Assembly (NCBI GenBank): GCA_964386005.1
Contig: CAYLSB010000077.1
Coordinates: 1 to 22,364 of the forward strand
Source: FEN-1350 sp964386005
GTDB lineage: Bacteria > Planctomycetota > Phycisphaerae > Sedimentisphaerales > Anaerohalosphaeraceae
Direction of reading: 5' to 3'
Length of the DNA: 22,364 nucleotides
Shown here: positions 14,162 to 22,364 of the stretch, piece by piece
How the letters are laid out: every line of letters begins with the position of its first letter
Position numbering within the stretch: position 1 is the first letter of the stretch
Notes under the pieces: model-generated
What the model was told of the DNA's origin: nothing
Seen by the model: the letters and a program-made list of their open reading frames with translations, nothing else
Databases searched by the model: none
Position numbers and translations under genes: made by a program

Positions 14162-15604
14162 TTATACCTCCACCCACTCGCCGGGCTTCGGCGCCGGATA
14201 GCGGCCCTGGGCGTCTGCCTGCACCGGCGCGGGGCTGGAATCGGTGAGCGTATCGACACCGGCGAAGAACTGGAACTTCGAGGCCATCACCTCTTCCCAA
14301 GTGATCACGCGGCCCATGTGAACCGCGGCCCGGCCCATAATCGCGCCGAGGTTGGAAAGCGCCGCACGGCGAACCTCGTTATGCGGTTTATCCTTACGGA
14401 TGGCATCCAGCAGAACATCCCACTCGGCCTGCCAGGGATTGATCATTTCTTTTTCCGGTCGCCATGCGACATTGCTTCGTTCGGTATGCTGGTCTTTATA
14501 AATCAGGCACTCCGGCGCATGGACGTCGCCGGAGAATTTTGCGGCGCATTTGGTTCCGTGAATGAAGGTCGCGAAATCCGTAAAGCATTTCGGTATGTAA
14601 CGGCCGGTGACCAGCGCCTTGGTGCCGTCGGGAAATGTGTATTCAATCGAATAGCTGTCGAGGTTCTGGCTGGCATCGGTACTGCCTGTAAATCGACCGC
14701 CGACACCATGCGCTGAAACCGGCCATGCGTCCTTGATCCAGAAACATTCGTCGATCTGATGAATCATCAATTCGATGAACACGCCGCCGGACGACCATAA
14801 GAATTGATACGGATGACCGGGACTCAATTGCCACAGCAACTCGTTTTGGCCCTTCGGAAACGGCCCCATGAAATAACCGGAATCCATACGATACGCGCGA
14901 ATCATCATGACATCGCCCAGCGCGCCTTCGCGAATCTTTTGAATCATCGCCTGCCGCGCCGATGAGTGCCTGCACATCAGCCCGCAGGCAATCTTCAGGT
15001 TTTTCTTTTGCGCCTCTTCGCCGGCCTTGATGAGCCGATGAATGCTGCCCGGATCGGCGCCGAAATCCTTCTCCATGAAAACATTCACGCCTTTTTGTAC
15101 CGCATATTCCAAATGTACGGCCCGGAATGCCGCGTGCGTCGTCAAGAGCGCCACATCCCCGGGCTTGAGACAATCGATGGCCTTACGATATCCATCGAAG
15201 CCGAGAAATCGCCGTTCCTTCGGAACATCCACGCCGTCGCCCAGCATTTCTTTCAGAACTTCATGCTTCCCGTCGAGCCGGTCTTGCCGCAGATCGGCCA
15301 TAGCAACCAATTTCACCGGGCCGCCGACGGCTTTGCCGCCTTCGGCTTGCCGACCGGATTTGTCTTCAACGATGAGCCCTCCCGATGACATGGCGTTGGC
15401 CACGGCTCCCGTACCGCGACCCCCGCAGCCGATCAGTGCCAGACGAATGGTGTTGTCTTCCGCGGCATACAGACCCGGCAGGATCGACGGCAGCGCTGCG
15501 GATGCGGCCAGCACCTTACCGCCGGCGGCAAGAAATTCCCGTCGCGATGTCCTTGACAAATTCCGCGATGATGTTGATTCGTTACGATGCCCATGATTGT
15601 TCAT
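14162..15604 (-). CDS. Tat-exported Gfo/Idh/MocA family oxidoreductase
   Basis: A 480-residue protein. The twin-arginine leader (SRREFLAAGG, 20-29) is followed by a hydrophobic stretch to about LYAAED (45-50). The N-terminal Rossmann fold starts at IRLALIGCGGRGTG (53-66, GxGxxG dinucleotide motif). The usual family EKP motif reads EKD here (VFMEKDFGAD). The C-terminal alpha/beta domain includes GGVFIELMIHQIDECFW, whose His may help bind the substrate. Exported members are common in planctomycetes and probably act on sugars or glycosides with tightly bound NAD(P). The ATG at 15604 has AAGGAG 5-6 bases upstream; a longer frame to 15643 was rejected. It leads an operon with the BNR_4 gene. Confidence 0.86.
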   Translation of the reverse strand: MNNHGHRNESTSSRNLSRTSRREFLAAGGKVLAASAALPSILPGLYAAEDNTIRLALIGCGGRGTGAVANAMSSGGLIVEDKSGRQAEGGKAVGGPVKLVAMADLRQDRLDGKHEVLKEMLGDGVDVPKERRFLGFDGYRKAIDCLKPGDVALLTTHAAFRAVHLEYAVQKGVNVFMEKDFGADPGSIHRLIKAGEEAQKKNLKIACGLMCRHSSARQAMIQKIREGALGDVMMIRAYRMDSGYFMGPFPKGQNELLWQLSPGHPYQFLWSSGGVFIELMIHQIDECFWIKDAWPVSAHGVGGRFTGSTDASQNLDSYSIEYTFPDGTKALVTGRYIPKCFTDFATFIHGTKCAAKFSGDVHAPECLIYKDQHTERSNVAWRPEKEMINPWQAEWDVLLDAIRKDKPHNEVRRAALSNLGAIMGRAAVHMGRVITWEEVMASKFQFFAGVDTLTDSSPAPVQADAQGRYPAPKPGEWVEV

Positions 15605-15674
15605 ACCGACTCCTTTTTCAAATCCTCTCATCCACATAACCATCCCGGACCGCCGGAACGATCATCACGGATGT

Positions 15675-15703
15675 ATCTTAAGCCATACCCGTATCGAAAA
15701 CAA
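15675..15703 (-). promoter_or_regulatory. Candidate promoter of the oxidoreductase-BNR_4 operon
   Basis: On the minus strand TTGTTT (15703-15698), a 17-base spacer and TAAGAT (15680-15675). Both boxes are moderate matches, and the leader would be about 65 bases. Confidence 0.35.
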
Positions 15704-15846
15704 GACCCGCCCGATATTGTTGTTCCGATAAGCCCACGTTAATACAAAATGACAGACCGGAATCCGAATTTCGTCCCCAGGTTTTTGTAGGATCGGAATC
15801 AATGAAAACGCGGGAAAAGTAACGAAGAAACGACAACATTGGAATG

Positions 15847-15892
15847 AAAAAGAGCTGCCGGACCGATTCCCCAACGGTTTCAGTCTGGCAGC
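15847..15892 (-). terminator. Possible intrinsic terminator
   Basis: On the minus strand GGCTGCCAGAC pairs with GTCCGGCAGC (one mismatch), with an inner CCG/CGG pairing, followed by TCTTTTT. It could end transcripts coming from the mtfA-ydeI-like pair, although it lies about 475 bases past the last stop codon. Confidence 0.5.
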
Positions 15893-16303
15893 CCACCCTG
15901 GTTGGATTTTCTTTGCCTGACTCCCGCCCTCGGCATTGAACGCGGCCGCTATCCCTTGTCGTCTCGCACCGGTGCGATTGCCTTCCTTTTCGCAGGCGTC
16001 CCTAAAGAACAATTCCCTGCACCGTCGGGGCCAATGGATGAAAACAAACCATTTTCATCACAAGCTTGCCATTACCCATCCAGGTTAAAAAACTCCCGGT
16101 CCATAGTAGAACCGAATGTAAACAATATATTCTTAATTTTTGAATTGCAAGGGCTGATTGGTGCTGTCTATTGATAGAGATTCTTCTTTCACCTCTGCTG
16201 TTCAATGATTATACGACCCGGCAAAATAAATTGTTCGTAGAATTCCCGAAATAATCTTGATAACACCAAAAAGCAAAAATCCCCCATGTATCCATTTTCC
16301 AAT

Positions 16304-16333
16304 CCCAAATTTGACTGACTTCCGGAATTTGGG
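16304..16333. repeat. Inverted repeat downstream of the ydeI-like gene
   Basis: CCCAAATT (16304-16311) and AATTTGGG (16326-16333) form a perfect 8-bp stem with a 14-base loop, 35 bases past the stop of the minus-strand gene. No T-run follows directly, so a terminator role is only possible. Confidence 0.35.
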
Positions 16334-16367
16334 TAATCCTTTGATGAAATTCTCGCTTGTCTTGCTC

Positions 16368-16958
16368 TTATTTGGACTTCATCAGTTTAGCCAGCGGCGG
16401 AATCATTTGCCCTCGTTCGGAACAGTCCATCAGAGTTTCCAATCGCCGAAGGCGGGTTTCTTCCATTTTGGCGCTCATCACCCAGATGATCGTTAATCGT
16501 TGATAGGAAGGCGGCTTCGATTGAAAAAACGCCCACGCTTTCCCGCGAGCCCTGAATTTCTTTTCATACCCTGCGTCAAGCTTGGCGATCTGACGTTGGC
16601 GCGCCCGTTGTTCCGTCTTTTTCGGATCGCGGTCTCGGAAGGCCTTGAGTCCCGCCGGTTGCATTCGCCCCAACCGGATCAGTTCCCGGACGCGCCGGGT
16701 ATTGACCGCACTCCACTGGCTTTTCTTTCTGCGCGGTGTAAATCGAGTGGTGTAGCTCGAATCGTTTACCCGTTTCCGAATCCCATCGATCCAGCCGAAA
16801 CAAAGCGCCTCATCCAGCGATTCCGGATACGTAATGCTGGGTATACCCGAATCCTTTTTATAAAATCCGACCCAGAGTTCCTTAATCCGGCCGTGGTTTC
16901 GCTGGAGCCATTGATGCCACGCCGATTGCGTCTTGAAATATTTGGGTTTCATGTTCAT
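16368..16958 (-). CDS. YdeI/OmpD-associated family protein
   Basis: A 196-residue protein of the 'bacteriocin-protection, YdeI or OmpD-associated' type. Hallmarks are ELWVGFYKKDSG (27-38), SLDEALCFGWIDGIRKRVND (47-66, shown as family words) and FTPRRKKSQWS (73-83), followed by a basic helical C-terminus. The length is typical. The molecular function of the family is not established. The ATG overlaps the stop of the upstream mtfA-like gene by 4 bases (ATGA), so translation is coupled. The protein has no signal peptide and should be cytoplasmic. Confidence 0.85.
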   Translation of the reverse strand: MNMKPKYFKTQSAWHQWLQRNHGRIKELWVGFYKKDSGIPSITYPESLDEALCFGWIDGIRKRVNDSSYTTRFTPRRKKSQWSAVNTRRVRELIRLGRMQPAGLKAFRDRDPKKTEQRARQRQIAKLDAGYEKKFRARGKAWAFFQSKPPSYQRLTIIWVMSAKMEETRLRRLETLMDCSERGQMIPPLAKLMKSK

Positions 16959-17716
16959 CGTTCAGCGGGGTCCTGTTGATAAAAAAATTTGAGTTCCCGA
17001 TACAAATCCGGATGATGGTTCCGCAGTTCCCGCGGCAGTTCGAAAAAATACTCCGTGGCGACGGCAAAGAACTCCATGGGATTCGTGGCTCCGTATTCAT
17101 CCAGAAAAGTCGTATGATTGCGGCTCACCTTATGTTGAAGTTTCTCAAAATCTTTCTGAAAGACACGGGCCCAGGCGATATACCGGGAAGGATTATGAAA
17201 AACGGAGGTTGGCCCGGCCGTATCCCCTGCATCGTCCAACTGATGGGCAAACTCATGAAAGACGATATTGCTCCCGTCGTGAATATCCGCGGCGCCGCAT
17301 TTCACATCATCCCAGGAAAGAACCACCGATCCCCTGTGCCACGATTCACCCAGTCGAACGCTCACACCTTCCGATACAATCCCGCCCGGCAGATGTTCCG
17401 TCACAGGCGCCACGTATGCCTGCGGGTAAACCAGAATGGATGAGAGTCCCGGATAATAATCCGTTTTGCGGTGGAGAAGTAATATACAGGCCTGCGCCGC
17501 GATCGTGATGCGGATCTCGTCGGTAATCTTCAGACCCCCGCAGCCTTCAAAACGCTTTTCGCTCAGGAATACAAGTATATGTCGCTGCAGTTCCTTTTTG
17601 TCTTGCTCCGGCAACTTCGCATAATAGGGAATATTGGCTTCGACGATCTTGAGCCAGGACTCGGGAAAAGCTCTTTGACTGATTCGACGCCTTTTCCATT
17701 TTTTCAATCCGAACAT
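16955..17716 (-). CDS. mtfA: MtfA-like zinc metallopeptidase (M90 family)
   Basis: A 253-residue protein, similar in length to E. coli MtfA. The zinc motif HEFAHQLD is at 154-161 (His154, Glu155, His158), and NPMEFFAVATEYFFE (212-226) supplies the likely third ligand Glu. Upstream, YPGLSSILVYP and SWDDVKCGAAD are typical of the family. In E. coli MtfA is a cytoplasmic aminopeptidase that binds the repressor Mlc (DgsA) and so affects glucose PTS genes. No Mlc or PTS gene is seen here, so only the peptidase role carries over. The start has GGTGA a few bases upstream. The gene lies 83 bases after the 1200-residue gene on the same strand and overlaps the YdeI-like gene. Confidence 0.87.
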   Translation of the reverse strand: MFGLKKWKRRRISQRAFPESWLKIVEANIPYYAKLPEQDKKELQRHILVFLSEKRFEGCGGLKITDEIRITIAAQACILLLHRKTDYYPGLSSILVYPQAYVAPVTEHLPGGIVSEGVSVRLGESWHRGSVVLSWDDVKCGAADIHDGSNIVFHEFAHQLDDAGDTAGPTSVFHNPSRYIAWARVFQKDFEKLQHKVSRNHTTFLDEYGATNPMEFFAVATEYFFELPRELRNHHPDLYRELKFFYQQDPAER

Positions 17717-17799
17717 CGATTCACCATTGGTTCCGAATCTTCATCTGTTATTCTATACGCTCGGTCCTATCATTCCGGGATCTAACAAAACTCGGGGTG

Positions 17800-20700
17800 T
17801 CATTCCGGCATAAACCATTCATCCCGGCCGATTGACCAATACGGCATCATGCCTTCGATTGACAACACATTGAGCTTATACACTTCCAGCGACCAGCCGT
17901 TCGGCTCGCCCGAAACCGGCGCGGTCAAGAGCACCTCATATCGGCCGACATCCTCGAAATCGACAAACTTCCGGACCGTCGAAACGATTTTCCCCGACGG
18001 ATCATACAACGCGGCTTTATGAAATCCTTCGCCGGTCGCTTCGAATCGAATCTTCACTTCCTTCGTCCCCGGCCTCAAACAGCCGAAAGCCCTGGGTAGC
18101 AGACTCGGCAATTGTATATGCTTGGGATCTACAACGGTCAATTTACACCGTCCGTCCCACTGGACTTGCCAGGCGTAGGCATCGCGGCTCTCGCATCGTA
18201 ACCGATAGATCCCGGGCTTGGGCAATACCAACGAACGTGCCTCGATCATTCGTTTGTTATTGTCGAATGTTTCTGAGGAAATTGATTTGCCGCGAATATC
18301 GTCGATCGCAACCTTGCCCTGTGCGAGCCCCTCGCGGATCAGAACGATCGGCGCCGACTCATTGGATTCTACCTGGAGATACATCTCCGCCGCGGGATTG
18401 ACAAAGCGGATCGCTTTCCAGCTTGCGACTTCCGGCAGATTCGTCGGCGGCCGGTCGAACACCGGAAACAGCCCATATCGCGCCGCAAAGGCCGGGAACA
18501 TCCATGCGTGCGTTTCTTCGGTTGTGCTGTCGCGGTCCTGCAGAAATTCCATCGAGCTGATCCACGACCGCTCCATCGCATCGAGATATCGGCCGTCGGT
18601 CTTGCGGCCGAGTATCCAACTGAATGCGTTTAATGTACGGCAGGCGTATTCCGGATACATACCCAGCGTGCGATGGGCCACGCGATCGATCGCGTCGGCC
18701 AGTTTGGCATCCTTGTTGAGTTCCTGCACCGTCAACATCCCGTTCATCGCGATCCCGTTGAAAAACGCGATGCGATTGTCCCAGCGGATCTTGAATTTTC
18801 CCGTCGGCGATTGGCCGTCGATCAGTCGATTGCACGCCGTCGTTGCGGCCGCGAGAATCTCCGGATTTCGCGTTACTTCATAAAGGCCGCTGAGTGCGTA
18901 CAGCGACCAGCCGATCTGCCGTTCGTTGCCCAGCCCTTCGCCGCGATTGAGTTGCCCCGCGATCCAGGCGCCGATTTTTTCGGCCGTCTCCAGACTGCGG
19001 CTTTCACCCGTCAGCAAATAATGCAAAAGAAGACCTCGAATGAAGACATGCCCAAGTTCGGCCTGCGTGGTCGTGTGCTGCGGGCTGTGCTTCCACTGAA
19101 ATCCGGAGGCGTTCTCGGTATCGATGTCCGCCTGATGTCGCGCCATGATCTCGGCCTGATTCAGGTACCACACGTCGCCCGTCCGCAAAAACTGCATCAG
19201 GAAATTCCACGGAACATCATATTCGAGGTCCATATAGGCGTTTTTACCTTTGTACGGCCCGCCCATGTATCCGTCGCCGAAATCGCGAAAGCCGAATGGC
19301 ATGCCGTTGACGAACTGCTTCATGTCGATCTGCCGCCGTGCTTCCCAATAGGGCAGCGTCTCCAGCGATTCCGTCGTCCGCGGCATCAATGCACCGGCCG
19401 CCTTTGTGCCGCAGACCCACGCCGGCGGGATCACCACACGTAGCGGATCGAGGAACATATTGTCGGGTTTGTCAGGCGACATCTCCAGAATCACCTCATG
19501 GGTCTTGGCCAGGCCCCCTTCCCATTCGAACGGCTCGGCGCCGGCCCACAGTCGAACACCGAAGCCATCCTTGCTCACGAACAATTGCTTGGGACAATTC
19601 TGCCAGAAATGCCGCACACCAAGTATTGTCCATTGTCCATTCACATTGATGGCTAACCAGCCGGGACTTCGCGTTCCCTCGATCGGCTTTTGCCCCGGCC
19701 GCTCGATCGTGTAGTGCAACTCATCCGGCTGATTGAGCACGATCTCCCCATCGACGGGAAGATCGACCGGCTCGGATTCGGTTCCGAACCGCACGGCCGT
19801 AATTTCGCCTTCCGGCCGAAAAATCCAGCGAATGTCCCTGACCTTCGCCACTGGCGACGGCGTCTCAAAGGGCTGCTTCCGCGGTGCCGCGTGGGTCAGC
19901 GTCAGTCGCAGACAAGTCCACTGGTCCCATTCCTCGGTCGCCGTTCGAAGGTCATACCGAAATTTCGTAGGCTCATTTTCTGTATCGATCAACGCACCGG
20001 GGACGTGAAAACTACACCCACCTGGAAATATCCCTTGTTCCCAAGGTCCCGTTTCCTTCGTTCTCCATTCCTGCAATCCCGACTCCGTTTCAACGGTAAT
20101 CCAAAGTTGCATTCTCTTCGAAAATACGACGGTCTCGTTTTCATGCAAAGATCCCATTGGTCCGGGAATAGAATCCACCTTATTTTGGGCTTGGTTATAC
20201 AATCGTAGGTATTCGGAATAATTCATAACCTCGGTCGGATGGCTCGAACTGAGACTTTCAAAGCTTTGGGTTGCCGGACAGACCGAATAAACTTCTCCGG
20301 CTGTTGCCACAAAATCCAGCAAGACCCATCGGTCCGATCCGTCCGGCCACTTGGACAGGGTCCGGGTATAGACCAATACAGGATTTCCTTTCGGACCTCT
20401 CAATGCAACTACCAAGGGTTTCAAACATAAGCCCTCAGGTAATGGAAAGCCCGTTCTGACCAAGCCCTTTTGGCCGGGAGCACCGACGATGGTGATGGGG
20501 ATCTTTCCTGATTGTTTGAATTTTTCAAACTCGGTTTCGAAGGATAATGTTCGCGGTAAACGAAGGGAGACATCCAGTCGTCTTTCCGCCTCCGCAATAA
20601 TCGTTTTAGGATCGAACGGCGGATTTTGGCCCGGCAGGTCCTTGACGCAGCGAAAACCGATAAAGTCGTGGGCTCCATACGGTACCAGCCGCAGCCGCTG

Positions 20701-21402
20701 CGTGCAGGTTCCCGTGTTGGCCGCGGGATACAGATACTCGCCTCCCCCTCCGCGGATGACCTTGTACTGTTGGCCGAAGTGCGGACTCCGCGCGGAAGTA
20801 TTCGGATATCCCTCGAACCAGTCGGCCGTCCATTCCCACGCATTGCCCGACATATCGAGACATCCAAACGGCGACACGCCGGCTGCGAATTGACCGATCG
20901 GCATCAGCTTGCCCGAGCCGAGGTTGCGTGTGGCCGGATCGTCGGCACTGCCCCACGGGAACAATCGGCCGTCAGATCCGCGGGCGGCTTTTTCCCATTC
21001 GGCCTCGGTCGGCAGACGCTTGCCTGCCCAGGCGACATAGCCCATCGCGTCGAACCAGGTGATGTTGGTGATCGGAAATTTGTCGCGCCCCGATGGCGGC
21101 TGGGCGTTGATCCAATCGGTTGGCGGGGTCGTGCCGGTGGCCTTGATGAATCGCGCGTACTGCTCAACAGTAACCTCGTCGGCGTCAATGTAATACGCCG
21201 GCAGATCGACCTGATGCGGCGGCGTTTCGTCGGGCGCGCCGAGATTCGTACCCATCACAAACGATCCGGCCGGAATCAGGATCATCCGCGATCCATCGTC
21301 GGTTGTGATTTCCCCGGCCGGTTCCGCTGCGAACACGATCGATAAAACCATACAAACAAAAACGAATACAACGTGTAATCGCTGCATACTCACATTCATC
21401 AT
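17800..21402 (-). CDS. Exported SUMF1 (FGE-like) domain fused to PcRGLX/YetA-like region
   Basis: A 1200-residue protein with a signal peptide cleaved near VFA-AEP (25-26). Residues about 36-255 are a formylglycine-generating-enzyme-like domain: MILIPAGSFVMG (40-51), RLPTEAEWEKAARG (129-142), GNAWEWTADWF (186-196), VIRGGG (215-220) and IGFRCVKD (248-255). One Cys (233) lies in the C-terminal active-site area, but the usual first Cys of catalytic FGE is not apparent. From about 298, VRTGFPLPEG and KWPDGSDRWVLLDF match the N-terminal domain of exo-rhamnogalacturonan-lyase-like PcRGLX/YetA proteins. An alpha-helical toroid-like part follows (about 700-970), then a beta-rich C-terminus. AGGAG precedes two adjacent ATGs (21402, 21399). 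A role in extracellular pectin or glycan binding or degradation is inferred. Confidence 0.78.
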   Translation of the reverse strand: MMNVSMQRLHVVFVFVCMVLSIVFAAEPAGEITTDDGSRMILIPAGSFVMGTNLGAPDETPPHQVDLPAYYIDADEVTVEQYARFIKATGTTPPTDWINAQPPSGRDKFPITNITWFDAMGYVAWAGKRLPTEAEWEKAARGSDGRLFPWGSADDPATRNLGSGKLMPIGQFAAGVSPFGCLDMSGNAWEWTADWFEGYPNTSARSPHFGQQYKVIRGGGGEYLYPAANTGTCTQRLRLVPYGAHDFIGFRCVKDLPGQNPPFDPKTIIAEAERRLDVSLRLPRTLSFETEFEKFKQSGKIPITIVGAPGQKGLVRTGFPLPEGLCLKPLVVALRGPKGNPVLVYTRTLSKWPDGSDRWVLLDFVATAGEVYSVCPATQSFESLSSSHPTEVMNYSEYLRLYNQAQNKVDSIPGPMGSLHENETVVFSKRMQLWITVETESGLQEWRTKETGPWEQGIFPGGCSFHVPGALIDTENEPTKFRYDLRTATEEWDQWTCLRLTLTHAAPRKQPFETPSPVAKVRDIRWIFRPEGEITAVRFGTESEPVDLPVDGEIVLNQPDELHYTIERPGQKPIEGTRSPGWLAINVNGQWTILGVRHFWQNCPKQLFVSKDGFGVRLWAGAEPFEWEGGLAKTHEVILEMSPDKPDNMFLDPLRVVIPPAWVCGTKAAGALMPRTTESLETLPYWEARRQIDMKQFVNGMPFGFRDFGDGYMGGPYKGKNAYMDLEYDVPWNFLMQFLRTGDVWYLNQAEIMARHQADIDTENASGFQWKHSPQHTTTQAELGHVFIRGLLLHYLLTGESRSLETAEKIGAWIAGQLNRGEGLGNERQIGWSLYALSGLYEVTRNPEILAAATTACNRLIDGQSPTGKFKIRWDNRIAFFNGIAMNGMLTVQELNKDAKLADAIDRVAHRTLGMYPEYACRTLNAFSWILGRKTDGRYLDAMERSWISSMEFLQDRDSTTEETHAWMFPAFAARYGLFPVFDRPPTNLPEVASWKAIRFVNPAAEMYLQVESNESAPIVLIREGLAQGKVAIDDIRGKSISSETFDNNKRMIEARSLVLPKPGIYRLRCESRDAYAWQVQWDGRCKLTVVDPKHIQLPSLLPRAFGCLRPGTKEVKIRFEATGEGFHKAALYDPSGKIVSTVRKFVDFEDVGRYEVLLTAPVSGEPNGWSLEVYKLNVLSIEGMMPYWSIGRDEWFMPE

Positions 21403-21440
21403 CGTTACTCCTCATATTTCATTCGTTGAATACGTATTGC

Positions 21441-21468
21441 ATTATCCACAAGATTGGCCTTTCTTCAA
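21441..21468 (-). promoter_or_regulatory. Predicted promoter of the SUMF1-PcRGLX-like gene
   Basis: On the minus strand TTGAAG (21468-21463), a 16-base spacer and GATAAT (21446-21441), giving a leader of about 30 bases that contains GAGGAG. Confidence 0.5.
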
Positions 21469-21800
21469 TGTCGAATACGGCCATGATTCCATGACCAGGC
21501 ATTTATGGGTAAAACATGGCGTCCTCCTTTTTCAATTTACATTATCCATACTAAAGATGTTTGAATATGTCTTTGACAGCCCATGGCTGCAAGGGGTCTA
21601 TGCCGCCCATCGGGGCCGGGGGTACCAGAGGCAATTGCGGTTTGACCAGTTAGTTTACCTGTTGCGGGATTCCGCAGTCCGCCCGGGCCATGGAGGACAT
21701 TCTTCGGTTTGGCGTATCCTCCATGCGACTGGATGCCATCATGAATCAAGATCGTGACAGCAGTGGGGCTACGCTCCGCACGGCCGGTCCATTTGGACTC

Positions 21801-22033
21801 GACGGAGCGGGTTCCCTTCACAACACAACCGGGACGGCTGTGTTACCTCTTCATCCAAATTGCAGGTGCGGATGGCATCCGCCCACATTGCGGTTGTCTA
21901 TCCGTTTGCGATCCACCGCATGATTCAATGGGCACACGCCGTGTGCCCCTACACAAAGCGGGACGTTTGTGTGTCCTCTGTCATAAAAGGGGTCAGACCC
22001 TCAGACGCATTAAAGGGTTCGACCCCTTATTTG
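21801..22033 (+). repeat. Direct repeat copy 1, hairpin-rich, ~230 bp
   Basis: It shares its sequence with 22133-22364 at a period of 331 bp. Over 21820-22033 only two substitutions were counted by eye. Internal inverted repeats in order: AACACA/TGTGTT, GCGGATG/CATCCGC, GGGCACAC/GTGTGCCC, ACACAAA/TTTGTGT and AAGGGGTC/GACCCCTT. No open reading frame is conserved in a gene-like way. Confidence 0.85.
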
Positions 22034-22132
22034 TTCCTTCGATATCCACTATCCAGTGGTCCATATTCAATTGTCCGGCAATTCAACTGCCATAGAGGAC
22101 CGTGCTCCATCACGGCCGTATGATTCGGACCC

Positions 22133-22364
22133 GATGGGGCGGGTCCCTCCACAACACAACCGGGACGGCTGTGTTACCTCTTCATCCAAATTGTAGGGGC
22201 GGATGGCATCCGCCCACATTGCGGTTGTCTATCCGTTTGCGATCCACCGCATGATTCAATGGGCACACGCCGTGTGCCCCTACACAAAGCGGGACGTTTG
22301 TGTGTCCTCTGTCATAAAAGGGGTCAGACCCTCAGACGCATTAAAGGGTTCGACCCCTTATTTG
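22133..22364 (+). repeat. Direct repeat copy 2, reaching the window end
   Basis: Near-identical to 21801-22033. The copy stops at the last base of the window, exactly at the position where copy 1 meets unique sequence, so whether it continues cannot be seen. Confidence 0.85.

Larger units (their letters stand above)
15605..16367. other. Long gene-poor intergenic region
   Basis: About 760 bp without a convincing gene. It contains a predicted promoter (15675-15703), a minus-strand hairpin with T-run (15847-15892), a perfect 14-bp palindrome TCGCACCGGTGCGA (15964-15977) and an inverted repeat near 16304-16333. Frames of 60-115 codons exist on both strands (for example 16012-15665 minus) but lack ribosome binding sites and have unlikely composition. 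This could be an eroded gene remnant. Confidence 0.5.
21403..22364. other. Gene-free right edge with repeats and hairpins
   Basis: About 960 bp upstream of the 1200-residue gene. Apart from its promoter, it contains only short spurious frames and a dense series of inverted repeats. These include CATGGAGGA/TCCTCCATG (about 21689-21725), TGCGG-GATT-CCGCA (about 21663-21676) and the two long direct repeats listed separately. Confidence 0.6.

Noticed and set aside
13901..14716. 271-codon plus-strand frame over the BNR_4/oxidoreductase junction
   Set aside because: It is antisense to two well-supported genes and has no recognisable domain.
15665..16012. 115-codon minus-strand frame in the long gap
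   Set aside because: No ribosome binding site and odd composition; it contains the hairpin with T-run, which is better explained as a terminator.
21537..22123. Several 75-113 codon frames in the right edge, including plus-strand 21754-22095
   Set aside because: They run across the hairpin repeats and show no gene-like motifs. A frame appearing in both repeat copies only reflects the sequence identity.
21663..22364. CRISPR array
   Set aside because: The repeats here are only two, about 230 bp long and 331 bp apart, with no short regular repeat-spacer units and no cas genes.

Overview
The window looks like chromosomal DNA from a member of the Planctomycetota, or a close PVC relative. This is inferred from gene content. 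There are several exported metabolic proteins with twin-arginine leaders (an exported Gfo/Idh/MocA oxidoreductase, an exported hydroxypyruvate-isomerase-like TIM barrel, a cupin), a DUF1080 (3-keto-disaccharide hydrolase family) lipoprotein, a secreted BNR_4 protein and a very large exported formylglycine-generating-enzyme-like (SUMF1) protein. No rRNA, tRNA, CRISPR array, transposase or integrase was seen.

Left part (1-5100): a minus-strand operon runs VOC protein (3957-3637) > DhaK-type kinase > DhaL-type kinase subunit > LsrF-type class I aldolase/thiolase > lyxose-isomerase-like cupin (1030-344). Spacing is tight and it closes with a strong intrinsic terminator at 290-319. A promoter pair in the 263-bp gap also drives a divergent Tat-exported Hyi-family sugar isomerase (4221-5099). 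Isomerase, ketose kinase and phosphoketose-cleaving enzyme together suggest a short sugar catabolic route: isomerise, phosphorylate, cleave. The combination of DhaKL with LsrF is unusual, and no DhaM or transporter is visible.

Middle part (5200-12300): a DUF1080 lipoprotein converges, with an 11-bp overlap, on a translationally coupled pair (WalJ/YycJ-like metallo-beta-lactamase-fold protein > GGQ release-factor-like protein). Then comes an orphan soluble histidine kinase of about 1164 residues with two PAS domains separated by very long coiled coils. It converges, through a hairpin that spans both stop codons, on a secreted rubrerythrin-like protein that keeps the rubredoxin cysteines but appears to have lost most diiron ligands.

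Right part (12685-22364): a Gfo/Idh/MocA oxidoreductase and a secreted BNR_4 protein form a likely polysaccharide or sugar unit. A 760-bp gene-poor stretch follows, then an overlapping mtfA-ydeI-like pair, then a 1200-residue exported protein that joins an N-terminal SUMF1 domain to a PcRGLX/YetA-like (exo-rhamnogalacturonan-lyase-like) region. The last ~950 bp are gene-free and carry two near-identical ~230-bp direct repeats packed with hairpins. The second ends exactly at the window edge, which suggests an assembly break in a dispersed repeat.

All functions are read from sequence motifs by eye. Nothing was searched or computed.
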